A DNA stretch of 21,851 nucleotides from a bacterium (lineage in GTDB: Bacteria > Cyanobacteriota > Vampirovibrionia > Gastranaerophilales > Gastranaerophilaceae). This document shows, piece by piece, positions 7,591 through 16,049 of the stretch. Under the pieces are notes generated by a model. It searched no databases and was not told the origin of the DNA. It saw only the letters and a program-made list of their open reading frames with translations. A program made the translations under genes and the position numbers. The DNA lies in contig JAFSWA010000056.1 of NCBI GenBank assembly GCA_017444705.1, positions 1 to 21,851 on the forward strand, read 5' to 3'. The number at the start of each line of letters is the position of its first letter. Position 1 is the stretch's first letter.

Positions 7591-7714
7591 AAATTTCTTG
7601 AAATTTTTTGTATAATTTTATTGTAAAAAAATGTAAAAATAATTGTAATTTATCAAAAAAAATTTTTTTTCTATTTACAATATAAATAGTGATGTAAACA
7701 AGTGAAGGTATTTT

Positions 7715-7744
7715 ATGCTAAATGAAAATACTGAATATATATAG
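7715..7744 (+). CDS. Possible 9-codon upstream ORF overlapping the next start
   Basis: ATG 7715 opens a nine-residue frame (MLNENTEYI, TAG 7742-7744). It has the better-placed ribosome-binding site (GAAGG 7704-7708, 6-nt gap). The large downstream gene starts at ATG 7722 in another frame, 13 nt from the same site. This could be translational coupling or a regulatory leader peptide. It could also be chance, with GAAGG serving the downstream ATG at long spacing. Confidence 0.3.
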   Translation: MLNENTEYI

Positions 7745-9410
7745 CGATTTTAAGAAATTTGAACCGACTTTTGATAAATGGAAGGAAGAATACGACTTGC
7801 AAGAACAAAAAGCACAGGTCGTATTGAAACAAAAGCCCATTGATGAAGTTGCAAAATATGAGCAAAAAAGGGCAAAAATTCTTGTAAATACACTTGCTAC
7901 ACTTGATGAATATGCACAAACAAAAGCAGAGGATATTGACAGTGTTTCTCAAACATTGTTATATATTGCGGTAGGTGCATTAGGTGCAATAGGAACATTT
8001 GCGGGGAAAAAACTTGCGGGAATAACTAAAAGTCAAAAATTGGCAAAAACGCTGCCTTCAACAATGGGTGTAGGCTTTGCCCTCTTAACTTTTTTACCTA
8101 TTGTACGTTCTACCGTTATAAATCAGGTTCGAGCCAACAGAATGGCTCGTTTTGACGGTATTCAGTCGGATAAACTCTTTCATAACAATAATTTTGCTGT
8201 TTTAACCGATGAACAGCAAAAAGAAGTTGAAAAAAGAGCAAAAAATATTTCTGATACGGAAATTGACGGACAGACTTCCGCCATAAATCGTGCTAATATT
8301 TTCAATTCTCTTTCCGTATTCAAAGATTTGACTATGAAACAAGGTGAATTTCAATATCTTAAAAATCTGCATGACAAAAAAATGTCTGATGATGAAGAAA
8401 AATTGAAAACTTTAAATTTCAAAGAGGAAGAGGTAAAACAGTCAAAAAAAGATAAAAAATTATTCACTCAAATTCTAAAAAAAGTTGATATGGAATCTCA
8501 TTATCCGCTTGAAAGAATTGAAAAAGCCGTTAATGTTGCCTGTTCATCATTATTTGCCGGCGGGGTTTTAGAATATCTTGTTTCTGACGGGATTTTAAAT
8601 TTGTTAAATGTTAAACATAAATTGATAAGACCCGTTTTGTCATGGGGATTGCCTGTTTTAACCATAATGTCACTTAACAAGCAGCTTGCGAACTTTTTGA
8701 ATGACGCCGTTAAAGCAGTCAGATATAAAAAAATGCAGGAATTTGTCAATAATCCGAGCAATTTTAAAGAGGTTTCGGCACAAGAGATAAATGAAGTTAA
8801 TATCAAAGGAGAAAAGAAAGAAAATACCGGTTTCTTTGACTTTTTTAAACAAACGTTTAAAGATATTGATGAATATAAGAAATATCAACAAACAAAAAGG
8901 ATTGAAGAAAAGAAATTTGCTCTTGCCGTAAGGAATTTGTCTTTAACTCAAAAACAGAAAACACAGGCGGCTTTGTTAAGAAGAAATGCAAAAATGGTAA
9001 TAAATAAACTTGATGACCAATCACAGAAATATGCAAGTGCAATGGAAACAATAACAGAATCCACGACTATTCCTTTGGATATTATAGCTCCTATATTGGG
9101 AACTTTTTCTGCGGATAAATTACATAAAGCTGTTTCGCCAAAAGGGAATTTTGGCTTATTATACAAGGGTTTGGGTGCATTAATTGCTTTTCTGCCGGCA
9201 GCAATGAGTGAAATTTATTTTGTCGGTCAACAAAGGAAAGCAAAACGTTGTGCCGTTTTAATTGCAAATAACCAGCTTCAAAACAGTGATAAATTTTTAG
9301 ACCCTTCTCAAAAAGAAGCTGAGGAAAAAAGTATCTTATCAAACTGGACTTTTAAATCAAGTAAATTTGATAAATCAAATTCTTTTCGTTCTTTCAAGTA
9401 TATGTTTTGA
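7722..9410 (+). CDS. Unknown membrane protein with three similar two-helix modules
   Basis: I do not recognise a named family for this 562-residue protein. It has about six hydrophobic segments in three pairs (about 78-132, 268-318 and 448-500). These are separated by charged, Lys/Glu-rich, probably coiled-coil stretches. Modules 1 and 3 look alike: each has a hydrophobic Ala/Gly segment, a short loop, a second segment ending near FLP, then an Arg/Lys-rich stretch and a DKL or DKF motif (GIQSDKLFHNNNF versus NSDKFLDPSQ). No signal peptide, catalytic motif or transport signature is visible. The frame cannot extend upstream (TAA at 7719-7721), so ATG 7722 is the first start, with an unusually distant ribosome-binding site. 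The stop codon overlaps the -35 box of the next gene. Confidence 0.75.
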   Translation: MKILNIYSDFKKFEPTFDKWKEEYDLQEQKAQVVLKQKPIDEVAKYEQKRAKILVNTLATLDEYAQTKAEDIDSVSQTLLYIAVGALGAIGTFAGKKLAGITKSQKLAKTLPSTMGVGFALLTFLPIVRSTVINQVRANRMARFDGIQSDKLFHNNNFAVLTDEQQKEVEKRAKNISDTEIDGQTSAINRANIFNSLSVFKDLTMKQGEFQYLKNLHDKKMSDDEEKLKTLNFKEEEVKQSKKDKKLFTQILKKVDMESHYPLERIEKAVNVACSSLFAGGVLEYLVSDGILNLLNVKHKLIRPVLSWGLPVLTIMSLNKQLANFLNDAVKAVRYKKMQEFVNNPSNFKEVSAQEINEVNIKGEKKENTGFFDFFKQTFKDIDEYKKYQQTKRIEEKKFALAVRNLSLTQKQKTQAALLRRNAKMVINKLDDQSQKYASAMETITESTTIPLDIIAPILGTFSADKLHKAVSPKGNFGLLYKGLGALIAFLPAAMSEIYFVGQQRKAKRCAVLIANNQLQNSDKFLDPSQKEAEEKSILSNWTFKSSKFDKSNSFRSFKYMF

Positions 9411-9435
9411 CACAATATGAGCAAAGTTGTATAAT
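9407..9435 (+). promoter_or_regulatory. Perfect consensus sigma70 promoter of the GT41 gene (leaderless)
   Basis: TTGACA at 9407-9412, a spacer of exactly 17 nt and TATAAT at 9430-9435 match the full sigma70 consensus. ATG 9445 follows 9 nt after the -10 box, so the predicted transcript starts 0-3 nt before the start codon and has no Shine-Dalgarno. The -35 box overlaps the stop codon of the upstream gene. Confidence 0.8.
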
Positions 9436-9444
9436 ATTAATATT

Positions 9445-11055
9445 ATGGAACAGACAGAAATTACACCACTTCCTCAGGAATATTTTAATCAAGTTCAAAT
9501 AGCAGACGATTTATTTTATGATAAAAAATTTGAAGAGGCTTTGAACATATATTTAGATTTGCGTAAACAAATTAACGAAAATTACCCGAATGATATGGGT
9601 TTATTGAGCAATTGCATCGCAAATTGCTATTACAATATGAATGATTATGATAAAGCAATTCCGTATTACGAAACAACAATAAAATATTTACCGCAATTTG
9701 CGGAAGTTTGGTCAATGCTTGGATTTCTTTACTTTAAAAAAGATATTGAAAAATCCATTAATTACTATATTAAAGGTATGGATTTGAAGCCGACGGCTGA
9801 CAATTATATGACGGTTTGTATGCAGTCAATAAAATTACACCAATTTTCTCAAAAAGATTTAAAAGAAATGTTTGAAAAATATGTAAATGCTCTGCGACCG
9901 ACCTTAATGAAAGGGAAACAAGCATATACATATAATCCAAAAGACTATGATAAAAATAAAAAATTAAAAATTGGGTATCTGTCCTCTGATTTTTACTGTC
10001 ACGCAATGATGTCTTTTATTCTGCCGATTATTGAAAATCACGATTTTGAAAATTATGATATTGTTTTTTACGGTACTAATGAAAAAAAAGATTTTGTAAC
10101 TGAAAGAATAAAAAATTTCAACGGAGAAAATGCAGATATTTCAAAAATGGATAATGCTCAAATTGCAGATAAAATTCATGAAGATAAAGTCGATATTTTG
10201 GTTGATATTAGCGGATACACCAATAAAAAAGCTATTTGGTCGCTTTTATATAAACCGGCACCCGTAATCATACAATATTTAGGATATTTGGGAACTTTCG
10301 GAATGAAAGAGGTTGATTATATTATTACTGACGAAATTACAATTCCGAAAGATGTCGCCCCTTATTATACGGAAAAACCCTTGTATTTAAACTCTCAAAT
10401 GAACAAATTTATGTTCCAAACCGATAATATCTATCAAGCACCGATAGTTCCTCTTCCGTATGACAAAAACGGATATATAACTTTCGGGAGCTATAATTGC
10501 AGGTCAAAACTTAATTCATATACCATAAGTTTATGGTCAAAGGCTCTCAACGCAGTACCTAATTCAAAAATGCTAATGTTCAGAACTAATTTTGAAGAAC
10601 ATGACAGAAAAAGACTAATTAAACAATTTGGAGAAAACGGAGTTAGTGCTGACAGAATTATGTTTGAAACAAAATTGCCTCAACTGCACGTCAATTGCTA
10701 TTCAATGTCTGATGTCGCTTTTGACCCGTCTCCGTTCAGCGGTTTAACAATTACCATAGAACAGGCATTTATGGGCTTGCCGACTTTGACAATGCCCGGA
10801 GAAACTATTTCTTCAAAAGGAACGGCAAGAGTAAATATGGCGTTGGGACTTTATGATTATATTGCCGCTAATGAAGAAGATTTTGTTCAAAAAGCCATTA
10901 ATATAGCAAATAATATTGACAAATTAAGATATGACAGAATAAATCTCAGAAAAATTCTTAGAGATTCTTATTTATTCAATGATTATAAAGCTTTTTCACA
11001 AGAATTTGAAAAGGCTTACAAAAGGGCTTGGACTGAATTCTGCGATAAAAACTAA
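9445..11055 (+). CDS. GT41 family (SPINDLY/OGT-like) glycosyltransferase with TPRs
   Basis: This is a 536-residue protein. Its N-terminus (about 15-150) carries tetratricopeptide-like helices (ANCYYNMNDYDKAIPYYETT). The rest is the GT-B fold of family GT41: KIGYLSSDFYCH with the conserved His (H186), DILVDISGYT, the block PAPVIIQYLGYLGTFG followed by DYIITD (271-296), ITFGSYNCRSKLN with a Lys (K355) at the UDP-contacting position, and a PGE-containing block near 451-453 after SGLTITIEQ. In this family the enzyme moves GlcNAc (or fucose in some members) from a nucleotide sugar to Ser/Thr of proteins. ATG 9445 is chosen over TTG 9427, which overlaps the -10 box. The key residues are present, so it should be active. 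Its protein substrate is unknown. Nearby Ser/Thr-rich proteins such as the autotransporter are candidates by location only. Confidence 0.88.
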   Translation: MEQTEITPLPQEYFNQVQIADDLFYDKKFEEALNIYLDLRKQINENYPNDMGLLSNCIANCYYNMNDYDKAIPYYETTIKYLPQFAEVWSMLGFLYFKKDIEKSINYYIKGMDLKPTADNYMTVCMQSIKLHQFSQKDLKEMFEKYVNALRPTLMKGKQAYTYNPKDYDKNKKLKIGYLSSDFYCHAMMSFILPIIENHDFENYDIVFYGTNEKKDFVTERIKNFNGENADISKMDNAQIADKIHEDKVDILVDISGYTNKKAIWSLLYKPAPVIIQYLGYLGTFGMKEVDYIITDEITIPKDVAPYYTEKPLYLNSQMNKFMFQTDNIYQAPIVPLPYDKNGYITFGSYNCRSKLNSYTISLWSKALNAVPNSKMLMFRTNFEEHDRKRLIKQFGENGVSADRIMFETKLPQLHVNCYSMSDVAFDPSPFSGLTITIEQAFMGLPTLTMPGETISSKGTARVNMALGLYDYIAANEEDFVQKAINIANNIDKLRYDRINLRKILRDSYLFNDYKAFSQEFEKAYKRAWTEFCDKN

Positions 11056-11102
11056 TCTTTTATATTTTTTCGCAAATTTTGTGTATAAAAACAGGAGAAA
11101 AT

Positions 11103-12326
11103 ATGTATTATTTATTAACTGCTTTATCAGGTATAATTTTTGGAGTTTTGATAACTTTTCTCGTTATGAAGTTGAAATTTCAAAAAGATAGCCAAAAACT
11201 GACTGAGGAATTAAGTGTTTTACGTTCAAAAGTTCAAACACAAGAGGATTTTCGAAAACTGATACAAAATGATTTTGTTAACCTTGCAATGAAAACAGTA
11301 AATGAACAACAGGCAGATTTACGAAAACAAAACGGAGAAATCCTTGATGAAAAAATGAAACCTCTGAATGAAAAATTAAAGGAGTTTCAGGCTCAGGTTA
11401 ATGATTTTCACAAATCGGGAGAAGTTAATAAAACAGAGATTATAAAAGAAATTGAAAATTTGAAAAATAACAGTAAACAACTTTCGGAAGATGCAATAAA
11501 ACTTACAAATGCTCTTACAATGAGCCAAAATGTAAAAGGTTCTTACGGAGAAAATTTGCTTGATGTAATTTTACAATCAGGCGGGCTTAAAGAGGGTATC
11601 CATTATATAAAACAGAAAAGTACAATTTCTGCAAACACAAAAGACGAAAACATGCATTCAATAAAACCCGACATTATTATAAATTTACCAAAAGAAAAAC
11701 ATCTTATTATTGATTCAAAAATGACTCTTACAAGTTATCTTGAATATCAGGAAAACCAAAATAAGGAAACAAAAACGAACTTTATAAGAGAAATTAAAGC
11801 CCGAATAAAAGATTTATCGGATAAAAATTATGAAAATGCTCATAATTTAACGCAGCCTGATTTTATTCTTTTATATATGCCTGTTGAAAACAGTGTAAAT
11901 ATGATTTATTCTGATAACGATTTTCAAGAGATTATTAAACTTGCGTATGACTCAAATATAATAATAGTAGGTTCAGCTTCGCTTTTAACCGTTGTAAGGC
12001 TTGTAAATCAACTTTGGGCAATTCAAAGTCAATTTGAAAATTCAAATAAAATTGCTCAGGCAGGAGCAAATTTATATGAAACTTTTTGTGTATTTTGTGA
12101 AGGTTTGCAGGAAATTCAAAGAAAATTTAACGATGTTTCGGGACTTTTTTCAAAAACAATAAATCGTTTTTCAAGAAATTCCGCCAAAAATCCGAGTTTA
12201 TTCTCTCAAATTGAAATTTTAAAAACAGAATATAAAATAAATTCAACAAAACAAATACCGCAAGAATTTCTCTCAGAAGAAAATCTGCTTGATAAAGATT
12301 TTGCTCAACAACAATCAGTGAATTAA
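11103..12326 (+). CDS. rmuC: RmuC family DNA recombination protein
   Basis: This 407-residue protein starts with one membrane helix (MYYLLTALSGIIFGVLITFL). A long coiled coil follows (about 25-140), then the conserved RmuC domain with GSYGENLLDVILQSGGL, KPDIIINLPKEKHLIIDSK, PDFILLYMPVENS and NIIIVGSASLLTVVRLV. RmuC proteins have a PD-(D/E)XK nuclease-like fold and limit inversions at short inverted repeats in E. coli. The biochemical activity is not settled. ATG 11103 is used because AGGAG at 11093-11097 lies 5 nt upstream. An upstream in-frame start at 11079 has no such site. It begins 47 bp after the GT41 stop, so the two are probably co-transcribed. It converges on the minus-strand gene with a 6-nt gap. 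Confidence 0.9.
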   Translation: MYYLLTALSGIIFGVLITFLVMKLKFQKDSQKLTEELSVLRSKVQTQEDFRKLIQNDFVNLAMKTVNEQQADLRKQNGEILDEKMKPLNEKLKEFQAQVNDFHKSGEVNKTEIIKEIENLKNNSKQLSEDAIKLTNALTMSQNVKGSYGENLLDVILQSGGLKEGIHYIKQKSTISANTKDENMHSIKPDIIINLPKEKHLIIDSKMTLTSYLEYQENQNKETKTNFIREIKARIKDLSDKNYENAHNLTQPDFILLYMPVENSVNMIYSDNDFQEIIKLAYDSNIIIVGSASLLTVVRLVNQLWAIQSQFENSNKIAQAGANLYETFCVFCEGLQEIQRKFNDVSGLFSKTINRFSRNSAKNPSLFSQIEILKTEYKINSTKQIPQEFLSEENLLDKDFAQQQSVN

Positions 12327-12332
12327 AAAGAT

Positions 12333-12953
12333 TTACTTGAAAAATTCATTATTCTCTTTTTCAAAGCCAATCGTCGTTTCTCTGTCATGTCCGGGTAAAA
12401 CTCTTGTATCATCAGGTAAAGTTAAAAACTTTTCTTTTACTGATTTAATCAAATCCTGATGATTTCCGAGCGGTAAATCAGTTCTGCCTATTGAATGATA
12501 AAACAGAGAATCTCCTGAAAATAGTGTGTTTTCGCAATAAAAACCGACTCCGCCGGGAGTGTGTCCCGGAACATGCAAAACTTTTATCTTTAAATCTCCA
12601 AGTTCAATTTCATCTCCGTCCTCAAAAGTTCCCGTAATTTCAGGTTCTTCCGCAACAGGCATGTCCCACATTAGAGTTTGCTCGTCTATTCTTTCAACAA
12701 GAGGAATGTCGTTTTTGTGAATATATACAGGTAAATTAAACAAATCCTGTGCTTCTTTTTCCCCTAAAATATGGTCAAAATGCCCATGAGTATTGAGGAT
12801 AAATTCTACCGTAACCCCGTCTTTTTTTAAATCTTCTACTATATTTTTTATCCAGCCGCCAACATCAATCAATGCCGCCTTTTTGGTTTTCTCGTCAATA
12901 ATTGCATAGGTATTTACCTCTAATGGACCTGTTTGATAATGTTTTACTATCAT
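12333..12953 (-). CDS. MBL-fold hydrolase, glyoxalase II-like
   Basis: This 206-residue metallo-beta-lactamase-fold hydrolase has the first metal motif THGHFDH (H56, H58, D60, H61). Further ligands are H131 in PGHTPGG, D148 in FSGDSLF and H189 in LPGHD. The short size, GRTDLPLG segment and end with no C-terminal helical domain match the small bacterial glyoxalase II-like hydrolases that cleave thioesters. The true substrate cannot be read from sequence. The start codon overlaps the end of the MFS transporter gene by 4 nt, so the two are translationally coupled. No terminator was seen in the 6-nt gap to the convergent rmuC. Confidence 0.85.
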   Translation of the reverse strand: MIVKHYQTGPLEVNTYAIIDEKTKKAALIDVGGWIKNIVEDLKKDGVTVEFILNTHGHFDHILGEKEAQDLFNLPVYIHKNDIPLVERIDEQTLMWDMPVAEEPEITGTFEDGDEIELGDLKIKVLHVPGHTPGGVGFYCENTLFSGDSLFYHSIGRTDLPLGNHQDLIKSVKEKFLTLPDDTRVLPGHDRETTIGFEKENNEFFK

Positions 12954-14137
12954 TTTTCTTCTCCTTTTATTAAAATCTTATCGGGGATTTTTAAAACTAT
13001 TATTGAATAAATTAACGGGACAATTGAAATCAGACTCAAAAGCTGAATAATTCCGATTTTTTGGGCAATATATCCAAAAAACGAAAGCAAAATTCCGATT
13101 GCTCCCCAACTAAATCCGTTTATAAATCCTGAAATCATACTCTTTATATTCGGGTGCAATTTTTGTGCCAAAACCGTATTAAGAGTTGAGGATAAAAATG
13201 CGATAAAACCTAAAAGAACAAACATTAAAATTGAAATAAAAGGCATGCTGTGCAAGGTCAAAAACATAACAAAAGTAATCGGTGCAATCAAAACAAGTGA
13301 CGAAATAAATACCTTTTTTGTACCGAATTTTTTCTCTAACTTCGGACTTACATATGTTGCTATTGCACCTGCAAGAGTGTATATTGAAATTATTATTCCG
13401 ATTTCAAAAACATCATACCCGATTTGCTTCCACAAAAATGGCATCAAAAGACAATAAACAATTGATACAAGAGATTTTATCATTGAAAGTCCGATTAAAA
13501 TTCTTGTTACATTTGAACAAATAATTTCTTTCAATGCGGATTTAAAACTTATTTTATTTTTATCATCAATTTTTTCGTTTGAGACTTTCGGAATATATTT
13601 AAAAAATAAAATTGCCAAAATTATACCTAAAATACTTGTATATGGGAGTTTTTCAAGGTCGAAATATTTAACAATACTTGACGCAAGTAAAGGTCCGAAC
13701 GCAAAGCCCAAAGTCCCCATTGTTAAGAAAATCCCCATTCTACGACTTTCTTCGCCTTCGGAAAAAATAAAAGTAAAACCTGTTGCCTGCGGATGAAAAA
13801 AACCGTTTCCCAAATTTCCCAACACTATAAAAAGTCCGAGCATCCATGGTGCAACTGCTATTCCCGTCATAGGATTAAAAATCGAAATTAAAATAAGACC
13901 GGCTATTATAAAAAATCTTCTCTTATATTTATCCGACAAAAAACCGAATAACGGCTGCATTAAAGACGATAAAAGATATGAAATGCTCATTAACATTGTA
14001 GTTACGGCAATTCCTATTCCTATTTTTGCTGCAATAAAAGGCATTATCGGATTTAAAAATCCGGAATATGTATCCAAAATGAAATGTCCTGCCGCCAAAA
14101 ATTTTGTTGCCGTTATATTTTTTGCATTATCACTCAT
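12950..14137 (-). CDS. MFS transporter, fosmidomycin-resistance (Fsr)-like
   Basis: This 395-residue protein has about 12 hydrophobic helices and the MFS signature between helices 2 and 3 (GFLSDKYKRR). The N-terminus (AGHFILDTYSGFLNPIMPFI) and the FHPQATGF segment resemble the Fsr subgroup of drug/sugar efflux proteins. The cargo is unknown. The start overlaps the preceding stop by one base (TAATG) and the end overlaps the hydrolase start, forming a three-gene cluster (AICARFT-like, MFS, MBL). The cluster could export or detoxify a small metabolite, but that is inference from order alone. Confidence 0.82.
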   Translation of the reverse strand: MSDNAKNITATKFLAAGHFILDTYSGFLNPIMPFIAAKIGIGIAVTTMLMSISYLLSSLMQPLFGFLSDKYKRRFFIIAGLILISIFNPMTGIAVAPWMLGLFIVLGNLGNGFFHPQATGFTFIFSEGEESRRMGIFLTMGTLGFAFGPLLASSIVKYFDLEKLPYTSILGIILAILFFKYIPKVSNEKIDDKNKISFKSALKEIICSNVTRILIGLSMIKSLVSIVYCLLMPFLWKQIGYDVFEIGIIISIYTLAGAIATYVSPKLEKKFGTKKVFISSLVLIAPITFVMFLTLHSMPFISILMFVLLGFIAFLSSTLNTVLAQKLHPNIKSMISGFINGFSWGAIGILLSFFGYIAQKIGIIQLLSLISIVPLIYSIIVLKIPDKILIKGEEK

Positions 14138-14931
14138 TATTCAACCCCGACTGTTATTACGGTTATTCCGTATTTTTCCGCCGTTTTTAAAACATCTTTG
14201 TCTTTTCCTTCGTAATTTTTGGGTTCAATTATTCCCGTTATTCTGCCTTGAATCATAGGGTGAAGTAATTTCGGATCTGAAATATTTTTTGAAATTGCCA
14301 AAACAGCTTCTTTTGAGCCGTCACAGGCATTATCCATAGCTGTTTCTATTGCCGAAATATTTATTCCGAGTTCAATTGCACGAGTTTTAAAATCTTTTGC
14401 TATCAAAATTCCGTCTTTTTCAATGTTCTTCAATACTTTCCATGCAAAAACCATGTCCTCAACTTGTTCTTGTGTAGGTTTCAATTTTGTTGCTACCTTA
14501 AATCCTTTTGGGGTAAGCTCTTGTACTTCCGCTTCATTCAAATATTTTTTATAAACATCTAATCTGAACTCAACGTTTATTACTCTGCTTTTACATTTTT
14601 CAAGATATTTCTTTCCCTCTTCATCAATATCCGTAAAAATAATTGTATGGAAATTCATTCTTGACAAAGCCTTTACTGTTTGTAAATCAATTTTTTTTGA
14701 AAATCCTATTGTTGCACCGACAGCAGCTATGGGATTACAGTCAAGTGCCTTGATTTTTGCTTCATAAGGAGAGCCTGAAAGCGAAGCTCCGACAGGTATT
14801 CCATTTTTTACAATTACGCAGCTGTGAACATCCCAAAATTCACTGATTATGGTTAATGTTTTTTTAATATCGGTATTTTCTTTTAATTTTTCAATTTCTT
14901 CAAATTCTTTTAAAGTTATTATTTCAGACAT
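14137..14931 (-). CDS. AICAR transformylase-like (PurH C-terminal domain) protein, catalytic residues changed
   Basis: This 264-residue protein resembles the AICAR formyltransferase half of PurH. It has an NPIAAVGATIGF segment and a C-terminal block with LKPTQEQVEDMVFAWKVLKN, where PurH has PT..E..DL.FAWKV.KH. The IMP cyclohydrolase half is absent. At the place of the catalytic KHTNPCG it has KNGIPVG (K42, N43), so the His is replaced. Where PurH has KSNAI with a catalytic Asn it has KDGI (D173). The terminal RHFRH of PurH is also missing. It is therefore probably not a standard purine enzyme. It could be a binding protein, a regulator or an enzyme on a related ligand. ATG 14931 (MSEIITLKEF) is preferred to ATG 14976 because the longer form would include a TATAAT-like box. 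No ribosome-binding site precedes either. Confidence 0.7.
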   Translation of the reverse strand: MSEIITLKEFEEIEKLKENTDIKKTLTIISEFWDVHSCVIVKNGIPVGASLSGSPYEAKIKALDCNPIAAVGATIGFSKKIDLQTVKALSRMNFHTIIFTDIDEEGKKYLEKCKSRVINVEFRLDVYKKYLNEAEVQELTPKGFKVATKLKPTQEQVEDMVFAWKVLKNIEKDGILIAKDFKTRAIELGINISAIETAMDNACDGSKEAVLAISKNISDPKLLHPMIQGRITGIIEPKNYEGKDKDVLKTAEKYGITVITVGVE

Positions 14932-14997
14932 ATATAAAAATTCACTATACTTAAAATTATAATTTAAGCATAGCACAAAAATTAAAATTAATACTGT

Positions 14998-15441
14998 TTA
15001 ATCAGCGGCAAAACAAGAGTAGGCCGCAAGACCGGCTGCTGCAATAACACCAATGGCTTTCATCTTACCTGAAAATCTGAAACGTTTTGAATTTTTTGCA
15101 AAAGTTGTTCCGAATTTTACCGCATTACTTGTCGTAACTGATTTTTTAATCGTATTTTCCGCAACAGGAATTATTTTATTTTTGATATTTTTTTGAACAA
15201 ATCTTTTTGTATTATCGGCATAAGAATCGTAAACAGAGTTCGGCAATCCGTTCAATACTGTTTTAACAGGTTCATAAAGGCTCTTTTCCTTTACAGCGGA
15301 CTGATTTATATAAGTTTTTGCTGTTTCGGCAAAAACAGGCATTTTAATCGGAATGCTGACCGTATAAACATTATTTGTTACCGCAGGTTTAAAAGTTTCT
15401 GCCGATATCTTGAAAAAATCGGGATTTACAAACTCAGACAT
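14998..15441 (-). CDS. Hypothetical protein with a hydrophobic C-terminal tail
   Basis: I do not recognise this 147-residue protein. It is basic, with no signal peptide at the N-terminus (MSEFVNPDFFKISAETFKP). It carries two KN/KK-rich patches and ends with GKMKAIGVIAAAGLAAYSCF, a single hydrophobic stretch that could be a tail anchor or one membrane helix. Translation is well supported by a perfect AAGGAGG 5 nt before the ATG. It lies between two clusters on the same strand. The next gene starts 66 bp after its stop, so it is probably its own unit. Confidence 0.7.
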   Translation of the reverse strand: MSEFVNPDFFKISAETFKPAVTNNVYTVSIPIKMPVFAETAKTYINQSAVKEKSLYEPVKTVLNGLPNSVYDSYADNTKRFVQKNIKNKIIPVAENTIKKSVTTSNAVKFGTTFAKNSKRFRFSGKMKAIGVIAAAGLAAYSCFAAD

Positions 15442-15553
15442 AAATGCCTCCTTTGTTTGAGTTTTATACGTAAAGAACTTATCTACACTACATATAAATA
15501 AAGTTTTTTTGCGGTATAAGATTTCAACAAACTTAATATTTCGTAATATAGAA

Positions 15554-15573
15554 GGGGCGGGAATCTCCGCCCC
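15554..15573 (-). terminator. GC-rich hairpin downstream of the YgiW-like gene
   Basis: A perfect 7-bp GC stem (GGGGCGG 15554-15560 / CCGCCCC 15567-15573) with a 6-nt loop lies 15 bp after the minus-strand stop at 15589. On the minus strand it is followed by TTCTATATT, a weak U tract, so it is a plausible but not ideal terminator. Confidence 0.5.
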
Positions 15574-15588
15574 CCTCCCGTTAAAGGA

Positions 15589-15942
15589 CTATTTCAGTTT
15601 TCTTATTGAATTAACATCAAGTTTTATTGAAGTTAAATCCTTGTCTATTTCTCCCGATATTTCGACAGTATCATTTGCATCAACGGTTTGTCCCATCCAC
15701 TTGTAGTCTTTTATTTTAACTACTATTGAGCCGGTAGAATCTTTAAACATATATTTTTCGTTTGAAATACGTCTTATAATATTCCCTTTTAGAGTTACAT
15801 AAGTATCATCTTTTACTTTTAAAGCTTCTGATACGGTTAAAATTGTACTGTTATTATCCTGAAAACCTCCTATTTCATAAGCATAACCGGCACTGAGTCC
15901 TGCAAACAGCATTAATATTAATGATATTAATAATTTTTTCAT
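15589..15942 (-). CDS. ygiW: YgiW/BOF family periplasmic OB-fold protein
   Basis: This 117-residue protein begins with a clear signal peptide (MKKLLISLILMLFAGLSAGY, cleavage after A21). The mature part is a bacterial OB-fold: YEIGGF near the N-terminus, then LTVSEALKVKDDTYVTLKGN, YMFKDSTGSIVVKIKDYKW, and DTVEISGEIDKD ending in LDVNSIRKLK. These match E. coli YgiW closely in order and length (GGF, DDTWVTLRG, YVFKD, DTVEI.GEVDKD, VKQIRKV). Family members are periplasmic stress-tolerance proteins, and Salmonella YgiW (VisP) binds peptidoglycan. ATG 15942 is used rather than the upstream ATG 16005 because AGGAG lies 6 nt before it and it places the signal peptide at the N-terminus. It appears monocistronic, with a hairpin downstream. 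Confidence 0.88.
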   Translation of the reverse strand: MKKLLISLILMLFAGLSAGYAYEIGGFQDNNSTILTVSEALKVKDDTYVTLKGNIIRRISNEKYMFKDSTGSIVVKIKDYKWMGQTVDANDTVEISGEIDKDLTSIKLDVNSIRKLK

Positions 15943-16049
15943 TTCTTTCTCCTGTTTTTTACATGCAAAGTATAAAAATTTTTTGTAAAAAAAACAACGT
16001 AACAAAGAGCAATAAGAGAGATTAATTTCAATTTATAAATAATATTTAA

